Source: CAUYUA01 sp963575675 (GTDB taxonomy: Bacteria; Pseudomonadota; Alphaproteobacteria; Azospirillales; Azospirillaceae). From it: a stretch of DNA of 64,000 nt. This document shows, in pieces, positions 1 through 6,248 of the stretch. A model generated the notes under the pieces. The model made no database searches, was not told where the DNA came from, and worked only from the letters and a program-made list of their open reading frames with translations. The translations under genes and the position numbers were made by a program. Every line of letters begins with the position of its first letter. Position 1 is the stretch's first letter. The stretch spans positions 1-64,000 of the forward strand of contig CAUYUA010000250.1 in NCBI GenBank assembly GCA_963575675.1, in the 5' to 3' direction.

Positions 1-192
1 GGATCACTGTTGGCGCGTCATCGCCATTGGCGTAGATCGCGCCATCGGCGGGCGCGCCCGCACTCTACCCTCTCCCCCACCACGCCTCTCTGCGGACCCC
101 GACAAAAAAATGCCGGGCGCCGTTCTTTCTCTCAATCACATGACGGCTTACCCGGAAGCCGACCCCAACAAACATAAATTAAAAAAAAAAAA
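1..192. other. Left-edge stretch without a recognised gene
   Basis: The plus-strand frame starting at base 1 stays open to about base 177 but is rich in Arg, His, Pro and Ser and resembles no family known to me. The minus strand also has only short open frames. This could be the end of a gene cut by the window edge, or non-coding. A run of A residues (about 180-192) separates it from the first fold-back repeat. Confidence 0.3.
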
Positions 193-473
193 CGGGCCCG
201 GGGATTCGGTCTTTGGCGGGGGATTATAAGGGGGGGAGCGAAAGCCCCCCCCTTATCGCCGTAAGGCGAACGTCTCGCAACCTGTCCGAGCTTTGTATTG
301 CAATATAAGAAGATAATAGGATAATAGGGGCGGTTGCGCGCTTCTGATTCGCTCAACGGGCGAACATCTTGCGGGTCTGTCGGGGACGTTCGCCTTACGG
401 CGATAAGGGGGGCGGTCGCGCCCCCCTTATAATCCCCCACGACCAGGAACACAGTCCCTGGACCCGTCTGATT
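193..473. repeat. Fold-back repeat, family A (copy 1)
   Basis: Two inverted arms (about 212-273 and 385-450) carry the family core GGGGGATTATAAGG followed by a G-rich/C-rich hairpin and a GCCGTAAGGC-type hairpin. The right end keeps the family outer end (CAGTCCCTGGACCC); the matching left end has diverged. About 110 bases of AT-richer sequence lie between the arms. The same family recurs in many intergenic gaps of this window, so this is an interspersed, probably non-coding element. Short open frames that cross it are artefacts of the repeat. Confidence 0.75.
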
Positions 474-563
474 TCAAGTTTCAGGCTCTAAGAGTCCGTT
501 AGGAAAGGTCAAAGCGCCACGTCACCAAGCATTGCGCCTCAGGGGACTTTTTGTCTGAGGAAA

Positions 564-1307
564 TCATTTAATGATGATTGTCGTTTTCTCTTTTGCCTGA
601 CCACAACCAGCCTTCACATAACCCCAAAACTCCTGTTGTTGAAGGGCGTAGTGATCGGATTTCCCATCTCCTGGAATGTTGCGCACATGTCGTAGGCTGG
701 CGACTGAAACGCTGATGTCGAAAACAGCGTCAGCGGCGGCTAGGGCGGCCGAGACCAGACTGAGCGCATACCATTCGGTTAGCAGAAGGCCGCCGAGTAA
801 ACCGCCGCTCATAACATTGGTCGGACCGATCAGAGGCAGAACCAGATATGGCCCCGGTGAAATGCCGACTTTGCACATAGCTTCGCTGATCTCTGTGGTT
901 CGGCGCTCCAGACCGATCGGCGTGGCGACGTCAAACAAACCACCGATTCCGATTGTACTGTTGACAGCAAAACGTCCGACCGAGATCAGGGCGTCTTTGG
1001 AATGTCCGGCCAGAAAGTTTGTGAAAACGAATTCAGGTTCACTAATGTTTTCGTAGACGTTGGCTGCACTTGTTTGAATAAATCCAGGCGTTACTTTGCC
1101 CAAAATCCAGGCTATGGGATCGACGACGTAATCCACCACGACAGAATTAAAGCCGAACATGACTCGATTGAATGGTTGAAGGATGTCGGGCGGTGTGGCC
1201 ATTTCCGATTTTGTCGCCGTTGGAAGTTGAGCGGTAGCGAGGGATGGAAACATGATCGGTGGCAAGGCCAACATCATAAGAGCAAGGGCGGCGTTTCGAA
1301 AGTTCAT
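564..1307 (-). CDS. mlaA: MlaA/VacJ-family outer-membrane lipid-asymmetry protein
   Basis: The 247-residue product matches the MlaA (VacJ) family, which removes misplaced phospholipids from the outer leaflet of the outer membrane and passes them to MlaC. Family features seen are the early NRVMFGFN segment, the FxVNSTIGIGGLFDVAT region and GPYLVLPLIGPTNV. The N-terminus is a Sec-type signal peptide ending near ATA, but it has no lipobox Cys, unlike the usual lipoprotein. The start at 1307 was chosen because an AAGGGA ribosome site lies seven bases upstream and the signal peptide begins there; the open frame extends further up without support. It lies 152 bases downstream of the ATP-grasp gene, same strand, so the two are probably co-transcribed. 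No other mla gene is in the window. Confidence 0.85.
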   Translation of the reverse strand: MNFRNAALALMMLALPPIMFPSLATAQLPTATKSEMATPPDILQPFNRVMFGFNSVVVDYVVDPIAWILGKVTPGFIQTSAANVYENISEPEFVFTNFLAGHSKDALISVGRFAVNSTIGIGGLFDVATPIGLERRTTEISEAMCKVGISPGPYLVLPLIGPTNVMSGGLLGGLLLTEWYALSLVSAALAAADAVFDISVSVASLRHVRNIPGDGKSDHYALQQQEFWGYVKAGCGQAKEKTTIIIK

Positions 1308-1459
1308 GCTGAATTCCCTTCTGCAATTGGATTGACTGAAACGAGGGCGTTTTCTTCGTCGATTTCCAGTTCCTGCAATGCCCGTTTTCCGCTCGTCCGT
1401 ACTCTCCTGGGGATTCAACCTAAGCTTATCACCCTGTCCGGGATTCCGGGACCACCTCA

Positions 1460-2473
1460 CTAAGCAGAAGCAAGAGAACGACAGACTATCGCAGACGCCT
1501 CTTCAAGAGACCCGCTTTCCGAAAAACGAATCAAATATCGAGCCAAATGACGGAAGACCTGTGTTCGAGCTTCTAAAGGAAGCCACAACAAAAACGGCCC
1601 CGGATTGCAATCAAGATAACACAATCGACCATCCGGCGTCATAATGGCGTCCCATGCCGCATAATGCAGCCCCAGAAAACGATTGGCTCGGGCAATCGCC
1701 TCGCATTCGGCCTCCGGCAAAGTAATCGGCTCGAAGTCTTTGGCGTCGGTGCGTGAATCAATGTCGTCGGCAATGATCCGCAACGCCAGAACCATGCTGT
1801 CTCCCACAACATGAACGCGGATCGTGTTTCCGTGTAAACGCTCTTGAAACAGCGTCGGACAATGAATCAGCTCATCCAAACGCTTACGATCATCTTCGGA
1901 AACCACGCGCGTTGAACCAATGCCGATCGTAGGCTTCAGCACGGCCTCGCCCACTTCATCAAGAAAACGCGCTGCGTGCTCCGGACAATTGGTGTTCAAA
2001 CTACGAGGAGCGTGAAATCCGGCGGCTCTTAGTTTCTCGTAGAATTGTCCCTTACTGTTATGCTCGATGTAGCCGTGAATCAAGCGATTGGCGACAAGCT
2101 TTCCACGCGCGGCCAAGTGCTCGAAAAACGCGTATGTCGTCGCTTGAAAGGCTTGTTCTTTAATAAATTGAGCTCTGTATTCGGCATGCGAGGCCGCATT
2201 GATCACCGGCGGCAAAGTGGGCAAAGTGCGCGGAGCAGTGCAACGAATATGGATCGCGTGAATCTGATCGAAATCAACGTCGGCCCACCGTGCGCCATTA
2301 TCCGTAAGCGTGACGGCGGGTTGATCGGATTGGGCGGCTTGTCCCCCGACTCGAATGTCGAGAACCACCGGAACAGCGCCTTCGGCGGAGACGGCGGCGG
2401 CCACTTCAGCAACTTGATTGCTATCTTTATTGGCGAAAAGCGCAATTTTGGGGGGCGCAATTGGGGGGGACAT
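1460..2473 (-). CDS. ATP-grasp ligase (RimK/graspetide-ligase-like)
   Basis: The 337-residue protein has an N-terminal pre-ATP-grasp part (about 1-120) and an ATP-grasp fold (about 140-310). Visible ATP/Mg residues are K180 in VLKPTIGIGS, E211 in FQERLHG and D288/N290 in YLDCNPGP. The segments RIIADDIDSRTD and LHYAAWDAIMTPDG resemble ATP-grasp peptide ligases of the RimK and MvdC/MvdD (graspetide) type, which join a carboxylate to an amine or hydroxyl through an acyl-phosphate. The start has GGAGG six bases upstream. It lies just downstream of seven tandem small-protein genes on the same strand, separated by a terminator, which makes those proteins candidate substrates (inference). A glutathione-synthetase-like role on a small molecule is the main alternative. 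Confidence 0.8.
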   Translation of the reverse strand: MSPPIAPPKIALFANKDSNQVAEVAAAVSAEGAVPVVLDIRVGGQAAQSDQPAVTLTDNGARWADVDFDQIHAIHIRCTAPRTLPTLPPVINAASHAEYRAQFIKEQAFQATTYAFFEHLAARGKLVANRLIHGYIEHNSKGQFYEKLRAAGFHAPRSLNTNCPEHAARFLDEVGEAVLKPTIGIGSTRVVSEDDRKRLDELIHCPTLFQERLHGNTIRVHVVGDSMVLALRIIADDIDSRTDAKDFEPITLPEAECEAIARANRFLGLHYAAWDAIMTPDGRLCYLDCNPGPFLLWLPLEARTQVFRHLARYLIRFSESGSLEEASAIVCRSLASA

Positions 2474-2488
2474 TGAACCTCCGCGTTA

Positions 2489-2531
2489 TTTGGTCCACGC
2501 CATTTCGGAAAATCCGGAAAAGTGGACCAAA
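2489..2531 (-). promoter_or_regulatory. Nested inverted repeat upstream of the ATP-grasp gene
   Basis: TTTGGTCCAC (2489-2498) and GTGGACCAAA (2522-2531) form a perfect 10-base inverted repeat. Inside it lies a smaller palindrome, TTCGGAAAATCCGGAA. It lies 15 bases upstream of the start codon at 2473, close to the GGAGG site. It could be an operator or an mRNA hairpin that controls translation. Confidence 0.45.
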
Positions 2532-2551
2532 AGGAGCGATAAGAAAGAAAC

Positions 2552-2588
2552 AAAAAAAAGGGGCTGGAATGTTCACACATTCCAGCCC
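2552..2588 (-). terminator. Rho-independent terminator after the seven-gene array
   Basis: GGGCTGGAATGT and ACATTCCAGCCC (2561-2588) form a perfect 12-base stem with a 4-base loop. On the minus strand it is followed directly by eight T residues (2552-2559). It ends transcription of the small-protein array before the ATP-grasp gene. Confidence 0.9.
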
Positions 2589-2695
2589 ACTTGACAAGTC
2601 AAAGCCATTTTTGCGTTTTTCGGATTGTCCGTCTCGCGTCGACAAAGCATCGTCAGACGCCGAAAGCAATCTTCTTAGCGCAAGGCCAAAAAATA

Positions 2696-2959
2696 TTATG
2701 AATTGATGTTGATCGAGCCGATCGAGGTGTTGTCGCTGACGTCGCCGCCAACCGCGCCCGTCGCGCCCGCGCCCGCGCCCGCGCTGCCGCCGATGCCGAC
2801 GCCCGCGCCACCCGCGAAAGAATCGCCCGCGTAGGAGCTTGCGCCGCCGAAGCCGCTGCCGAAGCCGCTGCCGGCTCCTGCGCCTGCGCCTGCGCCTGCG
2901 CTGCCGAAAGCATCGCCGCCCGATTTACCGCTCTGATTCACGCCGACTGAGCTGCCCAT
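2696..2959 (-). CDS. Gly/Ala-rich 87-residue protein, array copy 7 (last)
   Basis: This is the promoter-distal member of the array. It has the constant start MGSSVGVNQSGKSGGDAFG and the constant end GDVSDNTSIGSININS; the middle (about 20-65) is Gly/Ala/Ser with Phe and Tyr. It differs from the others mainly in the middle, which includes SSYAGDSFAGG. The start at 2959 gives the same 87 residues as every other copy and has GGGGA eight bases upstream; the frame extends five codons further to another ATG without a ribosome site. No Sec signal peptide or membrane segment is visible. Function unknown; see the array finding. Confidence 0.85.
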   Translation of the reverse strand: MGSSVGVNQSGKSGGDAFGSAGAGAGAGAGSGFGSGFGGASSYAGDSFAGGAGVGIGGSAGAGAGATGAVGGDVSDNTSIGSININS

Positions 2960-3016
2960 AATCTTAATCCCCATAAAGAAAGTGTTAAAAGACGAAGTCC
3001 AACCATTCGAGGAGAC

Positions 3017-3044
3017 CCGGCGGCTGTTTGAAAACAGTCGCCGG
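3017..3044 (-). promoter_or_regulatory. Intergenic hairpin, array gap 1
   Basis: CCGGCGGCTGTTT and AAACAGTCGCCGG pair with one G-U, just after the stop of copy 6. A related hairpin follows every copy except the last. There is no T run after it, so processing, mRNA stability or partial termination is more likely than full termination. Confidence 0.6.
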
Positions 3045-3053
3045 TTTCTTCAA

Positions 3054-3317
3054 TTACGAATTGATGTTGATCGAGCCGATCGAGGTGTTGTCGCTGACGT
3101 CGCCGCCAACCGCGCCCGTCGCGCCCGCACCCGCTCCGGCGTCACCACCGACGCCGACGCCGCCGCCGCCCGCAAAAGAGCCGCCGCCGAAAGAGCCCGC
3201 ACTGCCGAAGCCGCTGCCGAAGCCGCTGCCGGCCCCTGCTCCAGCCCCTGCGCTCGCGCCACCGAAAGCATCGCCACCCGACTTGCCGCTTTGATTCACG
3301 CCGACTGAGCTACCCAT
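3054..3317 (-). CDS. Gly/Ala-rich 87-residue protein, array copy 6
   Basis: It has the same constant N-terminus (MGSSVGVNQSGKSGGDAFGG) and C-terminus (GDVSDNTSIGSININS) as the rest of the array. The middle shares the GSGFGSGFG block with copy 7 but continues SAGSFGGGSFAGGGGVGVGG. AAGGA lies eight bases before the ATG. The only acidic residues are D16, one Asp in the variable part (GGDAG), and the two Asp of the constant end; the only lysine is K12. Such a composition suits an extended, flexible or fibre-forming chain. No enzymatic motif is present. Confidence 0.9.
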   Translation of the reverse strand: MGSSVGVNQSGKSGGDAFGGASAGAGAGAGSGFGSGFGSAGSFGGGSFAGGGGVGVGGDAGAGAGATGAVGGDVSDNTSIGSININS

Positions 3318-3378
3318 GGTTCCAATCCTTATTTTAAAGAGAGCATCAAAAGAAGAAGTTCAACCGTTTCGGAAAACC

Positions 3379-3404
3379 CGGCGACTATTTTCAAAAAGCC
3401 GCCG
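3379..3404 (-). promoter_or_regulatory. Intergenic hairpin, array gap 2
   Basis: CGGCG and CGCCG plus an inner CT/AG pair form a stem with one A-C mismatch. It is the weakest of the six hairpins. It sits between the stop of copy 5 and the start of copy 6. Confidence 0.45.
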
Positions 3405-3415
3405 AGTTCTTCCAA

Positions 3416-3679
3416 TTACGAATTGATGTTGATCGAGCCGATCGAGGTGTTGTCGCTGACGTCGCCGCCAACCGCGCCCGTCGCGCCTGCGCCTGCTCCA
3501 GCGCTTCCGCCGACGCCGACGCCATAACCATCAGCTCCGGCTCCGCCGAAAACGGCTCCCGCTCCGGCTCCGCCGAAACCACCGCCGAAGCCGCCCGCAG
3601 CGCCCGCACCAGCGCTTGCGCCACCGAAAGCATCGCCACCCGATTTACCGCTCTGATTCACGCCGACTGAGCTGCCCAT
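3416..3679 (-). CDS. Gly/Ala-rich 87-residue protein, array copy 5
   Basis: The product is identical in amino-acid sequence to copy 4, and the two genes and their upstream spacers are almost identical in DNA, with a repeat period of 358 bases. This marks a recent tandem duplication. The variable middle reads SAGAGAAGGFGGGFGG, then GAGAVFGGAGADGYGVGVGG. The ribosome site is AAGGA. The constant ends are as in the other copies. Confidence 0.9.
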   Translation of the reverse strand: MGSSVGVNQSGKSGGDAFGGASAGAGAAGGFGGGFGGAGAGAVFGGAGADGYGVGVGGSAGAGAGATGAVGGDVSDNTSIGSININS

Positions 3680-3736
3680 AATTATATTTCCTTATGAAAA
3701 GTTTTTAAAGACCAGGTTTTAACGATCCGAAAAAGT

Positions 3737-3764
3737 TCGGCGGCTGTTTTTAAAGAGCCGCCGA
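3737..3764 (-). promoter_or_regulatory. Intergenic hairpin, array gap 3
   Basis: TCGGCGGCT and AGCCGCCGA form a perfect 9-base stem with a T/A-rich loop, directly after copy 4. The first pair is T-A, where gap 5 has C-G. Confidence 0.6.
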
Positions 3765-3773
3765 TCTCTCAGA

Positions 3774-4037
3774 TTACGAATTGATGTTGATCGAGCCGAT
3801 CGAGGTGTTGTCGCTGACGTCGCCGCCAACCGCGCCCGTCGCGCCTGCGCCTGCTCCAGCGCTTCCGCCGACGCCGACGCCATAACCATCAGCTCCGGCT
3901 CCGCCGAAAACGGCTCCCGCTCCGGCTCCGCCGAAACCACCGCCGAAGCCGCCCGCAGCGCCCGCACCAGCGCTTGCGCCACCGAAAGCATCGCCGCCCG
4001 ATTTACCGCTCTGATTCACGCCGACTGAGCTGCCCAT
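3774..4037 (-). CDS. Gly/Ala-rich 87-residue protein, array copy 4
   Basis: It is identical in protein sequence to copy 5; the few DNA differences include one silent base in the start-proximal part. It has the constant ends and the 87-residue length. The ribosome site is AAGGA before an AT-rich spacer. With copy 5 it shows that the array still changes copy number by unequal exchange. No function can be assigned beyond the shared features of the array. Confidence 0.9.
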   Translation of the reverse strand: MGSSVGVNQSGKSGGDAFGGASAGAGAAGGFGGGFGGAGAGAVFGGAGADGYGVGVGGSAGAGAGATGAVGGDVSDNTSIGSININS

Positions 4038-4092
4038 AATTATATTTCCTTATGAAAAGTTTTTAAAGACCAGGTTTCAACGATCCGAAAAA

Positions 4093-4124
4093 GTTCGGCG
4101 GCTGTTTTTAAGGAGCCGCCGAAC
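4093..4124 (-). promoter_or_regulatory. Intergenic hairpin, array gap 4
   Basis: GTTCGGCGGCT and AGCCGCCGAAC form a perfect 11-base stem, the longest perfect one in the array. It follows the stop of copy 3. Confidence 0.65.
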
Positions 4125-4131
4125 TCTCAGA

Positions 4132-4395
4132 TTACGAATTGATGTTGATCGAGCCAATCGAGGTGTTGTCGCTGACGTCGCCGCCAACCGCACCCGTCGC
4201 ATCGGCGCCCGCTCCGGCTCCGCCGCCGAAACCACCACCGACGCCGATGGCGCCCGCTCCACCGAAAGCCGCATCGGCTCCGGCTCCGCCATAGCCGCCA
4301 CCGCCGCCACCGAACGCACCGGCGCCGGCGCCAGCGCTACCATAAGCATTGCCACCCGATTTGCCGCTCTGATTCACGCCGACTGAGCTACCCAT
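4132..4395 (-). CDS. Gly/Ala-rich 87-residue protein, array copy 3
   Basis: This is the most divergent start: position 16 is Asn instead of Asp and position 18 is Tyr instead of Phe (GGNAYGSAG). The middle contains GGGGGGYGGAGADAAFGG and GAIGVGGGFGG, and the last variable residue before the constant end is Asp (GAD). Length is still 87 residues. The ribosome site AAGGA lies eight bases upstream. The swap of Phe for Tyr keeps an aromatic residue, as elsewhere in the array. Confidence 0.9.
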   Translation of the reverse strand: MGSSVGVNQSGKSGGNAYGSAGAGAGAFGGGGGGYGGAGADAAFGGAGAIGVGGGFGGGAGAGADATGAVGGDVSDNTSIGSININS

Positions 4396-4449
4396 AATTC
4401 TAATCCTTACTCAAAAGAGATTCAAAAGATCGTGTCGTTACAAGAAGGT

Positions 4450-4477
4450 CCGGCGGCTGTTTTTAAAAAGCCGCCGG
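4450..4477 (-). promoter_or_regulatory. Intergenic hairpin, array gap 5
   Basis: CCGGCGGCT and AGCCGCCGG form a perfect 9-base stem after copy 2. The outer pair is C-G, compared with T-A in gaps 3, 4 and 6, which is a compensated change. Confidence 0.65.
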
Positions 4478-4486
4478 TTTCTTCAA

Positions 4487-4750
4487 TTACGAATTGATGT
4501 TGATCGAACCGATCGAGGTGTTGTCGCTGACGTCGCCGCCAACCGCGCCCGTCGCGCCCGCACCCGCTCCGGCGCCGCCGCCGACGCCGACGCCGTAACC
4601 TTCAGCCCCGGCTCCACCGAAAGCCGCTCCAGCCCCGGCTCCGCCGCCGCCGAAGCCGCTGCCGCCGAAAGCGCTTGAACCGGCGCCCGCGCCACCGAAA
4701 GCATCACCACCCGATTTGCCGCTCTGATTCACGCCGACTGAGCTACCCAT
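4487..4750 (-). CDS. Gly/Ala-rich 87-residue protein, array copy 2
   Basis: It has the constant ends and 87 residues. The middle reads GAGSSAFGGSGFGGGG, then AGAGAAFGGAGAEGYGVGVGG, and it carries the only visible Glu of this region besides copy 1. AAGGA lies before the ATG. The pattern GYGVGVGG is shared with copies 4 and 5, while GIGVGGGFGG-like text is shared by copies 1 and 3, so the variable segments look like shuffled modules. Confidence 0.9.
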   Translation of the reverse strand: MGSSVGVNQSGKSGGDAFGGAGAGSSAFGGSGFGGGGAGAGAAFGGAGAEGYGVGVGGGAGAGAGATGAVGGDVSDNTSIGSININS

Positions 4751-4808
4751 GGTCCTAATCCTTACTCAAAGAGTTTAAAAAGATCGTGTTTTAATCGTTC
4801 AGGGAGAA

Positions 4809-4838
4809 ATCGGCGGTCGTTTTTAAAGAACCGCCGAT
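4809..4838 (-). promoter_or_regulatory. Intergenic hairpin, array gap 6
   Basis: ATCGGCGGT and ACCGCCGAT form a perfect 9-base stem after copy 1. Both arms differ from the other gaps yet still pair, which supports a selected RNA structure. Confidence 0.65.
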
Positions 4839-4846
4839 CTCTTCAA

Positions 4847-5110
4847 TTACGAATTGATGTTGATCGAGCCGATCGAGGTGTTGTCGCTGACGTCGCCGCC
4901 AACCGCGCCCGTCGCGCCTGCGCTCGCACCGGCGCCGCCGCCGAAGCCGCCGCCCACGCCAATAGAGCCCGCGCCACCGAATTCCGCTCCGGCCCCGGCG
5001 CCGCCGTATCCGCCGCCGCTGCCGCCGAAAGCACCCGAACCGGCGCCCGCGCCACCGAAAGCATCGCCACCCGATTTACCGCTCTGATTCACGCCGACTG
5101 AGCTGCCCAT
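4847..5110 (-). CDS. Gly/Ala-rich 87-residue protein, array copy 1 (promoter-proximal)
   Basis: This is the first gene of the seven-gene array. It has the constant start MGSSVGVNQSGKSGGDAFGG and constant end GDVSDNTSIGSININS. The middle includes GSGAFGGSGGGYGG and GAEFGGAGSIGVGGGFGG. It has the best ribosome site of the array, AGGAG with nine bases to the ATG. A consensus sigma-54 promoter lies about 95 bases upstream. The double glycine at positions 14-15 resembles a C39-exporter leader site, but such leaders are usually longer and acidic, so processing is only a possibility. Confidence 0.9.
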   Translation of the reverse strand: MGSSVGVNQSGKSGGDAFGGAGAGSGAFGGSGGGYGGAGAGAEFGGAGSIGVGGGFGGGAGASAGATGAVGGDVSDNTSIGSININS

Positions 5111-5204
5111 GTTACTTTTCTCCTGAACTTTTTTGTACGTTGTAAGTCTGATTTGTTCCGGTTCTTTCCGGTTGGTTCCATTTGTCCGGAACGTTTACTT
5201 CATC

Positions 5205-5219
5205 GCAAGTCGCGTGCCA
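5205..5219 (-). promoter_or_regulatory. Sigma-54 promoter of the seven-gene array
   Basis: On the minus strand the sequence is TGGCACGCGACTTGC, an exact match to the -24/-12 consensus TGGCAC-N5-TTGC. The start of transcription would fall near 5193, giving a leader of about 80 bases. The flagellin gene has the same consensus and a similar leader length. Several TTCCGG-like words (5168-5192) lie just downstream and could be protein sites. Confidence 0.88.
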
Positions 5220-5559
5220 GATGCTCTCACTCACCGCCAAGAGAGTGTTTCCATCATGCAAATCATTGGAAATCAGGTCTTTAATGCCACAGTCGGAATC
5301 ATGTGGAATTCAGCAGCCATATACGAGTCTTGCAATAAGTGTCTAGTTTTTAGGATTTTGGTCTATTTTTTTGGACAAAACAAGACGTATTCTATTTTCA
5401 CTGGAGAGATGTTTCGGTCTAGGCAGAATTTGCCGCCCAATCTTTTGTTAATAAAACTGCAACCAAATTCGAACAAGAGAATAAATTTGTTTCTAATTTT
5501 AGGGTTTTTAAAGCCTATACTCCGTTCAATTGAGAACTCGAAAGAACCTCCAAAGGAAT

Positions 5560-5668
5560 CGAGGCTCCGCCCTCGACCCGCCAAAGGCCGGGAGGCCTTT
5601 GGAAACCATGACTTGGAGTTTGTAACAACCGGATGAGAGTGGGCCGTTTCAATTCGGGGAGGCCGCAT
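5560..5668. repeat. Repeat family B (copy 1)
   Basis: It carries the hairpin CGAGG/CCTCG, then the perfect hairpin CCAAAGGCC/GGCCTTTGG, then the conserved stretch AAACCATGACTTGGAG and a diverging tail. A close copy is at 54589-54710 and a decayed one at 36247-36350. It is a structured intergenic element of unknown origin. Confidence 0.7.
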
Positions 5669-5691
5669 GATTCTCGGGTTCTAACTCTTAC

Positions 5692-5775
5692 AGCAATAAG
5701 GGGGCGTTACGCCCCCTTATGATCCTCTATGATGAGGACACCGTCTCTGTATCCGTTTAATTTTTATTCGGGAAA
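5692..5775. repeat. Partial family A repeat (copy 2)
   Basis: It contains the hairpin AAGGGGGCG/CGCCCCCTT and the outer end ending in CCGTTTAATTTTTATTC. Only about one arm of the fold-back element is present. It lies downstream of the partition gene pair. Confidence 0.6.
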
Positions 5776-5816
5776 TCGCAACGGCAAAAAGCCGTTATAA
5801 AGACATCTTTACGCCT

Positions 5817-6248
5817 TCATTCCATCCCACTCGGCACATTATGATTGCTTTGGCGCAATCTCTGAAGCGCGGCGCCGATAAGCCACGTGTTCACCGAGAT
5901 TCGATCCGGACGATCTTTCGCATCCTTCTCGATCGCCGATAACAAAGACGCAGGAAGACGCAGCGTAAATTTTTTCTCCGGATCCGTCGGAGGCTCTTCA
6001 ACCTTCGCAGATGACGCAACCTCGATCACGACCGGAATCAAAGGAGCCGCAACCGGGATGGTTTCCATCACAATCGACGGAATTTGCGCCGGCGAAGCAA
6101 CCATGTTTGGAGAAGAAATAACGCCATCCGAATATTCTTGTCCCGCAACCCCAGCGCCTCGACCGATGATCGCCGCAACAACATTTTCATCCGGTGGAGG
6201 ATTTGCAGTCTTTACTCTTGGTCTAATCGCCAATTTTACCTCCATCAC
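5817..6248 (-). CDS. Small partner of ParA, possible RHH DNA-binding protein
   Basis: The 143-residue protein has a poorly conserved, Pro/Ala/Val-rich N-terminal two thirds and a C-terminal segment (about 92-130) reading FTLRLPASLLSAIEKDAKDR and then VNTWLIGAALQRL. That C-terminal text is typical of a ribbon-helix-helix DNA-binding unit (Arc/ParG/CopG-like). Its start codon overlaps the stop of the ParA gene by four bases, so the two are translationally coupled. In ParA-RHH partition systems the small protein binds the centromere and represses its own operon; that role is inferred from context. No ParB-type protein is present in the window. Confidence 0.65.
   Translation of the reverse strand: MMEVKLAIRPRVKTANPPPDENVVAAIIGRGAGVAGQEYSDGVISSPNMVASPAQIPSIVMETIPVAAPLIPVVIEVASSAKVEEPPTDPEKKFTLRLPASLLSAIEKDAKDRPDRISVNTWLIGAALQRLRQSNHNVPSGME

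Larger units (their letters stand above)
5220..5816. other. Intergenic region upstream of the array
   Basis: It is AT-rich (5330-5540), followed by repeat family B and half of a family A repeat. The long plus-strand frame here crosses the promoter and both repeats and has no family resemblance, so it is not called. Upstream activator sites for the sigma-54 promoter would be expected in this stretch but none can be named. Confidence 0.5.

Noticed and set aside
2653..2913. Ala/Arg-rich frames overlapping the array on both strands
   Set aside because: They are out-of-frame readings of the GC-rich repeats and lack ribosome sites.
4847..5110. Double-glycine at residues 14-15 as a C39 leader cleavage site
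   Set aside because: The leader would be unusually short and uncharged, and the only C39-like domain in the window lacks the expected catalytic Cys; left as a hypothesis only.
5133..5636. Long plus-strand frame (167 codons) upstream of the array
   Set aside because: It overlaps the sigma-54 promoter and repeat family B, has no ribosome site and no family resemblance.
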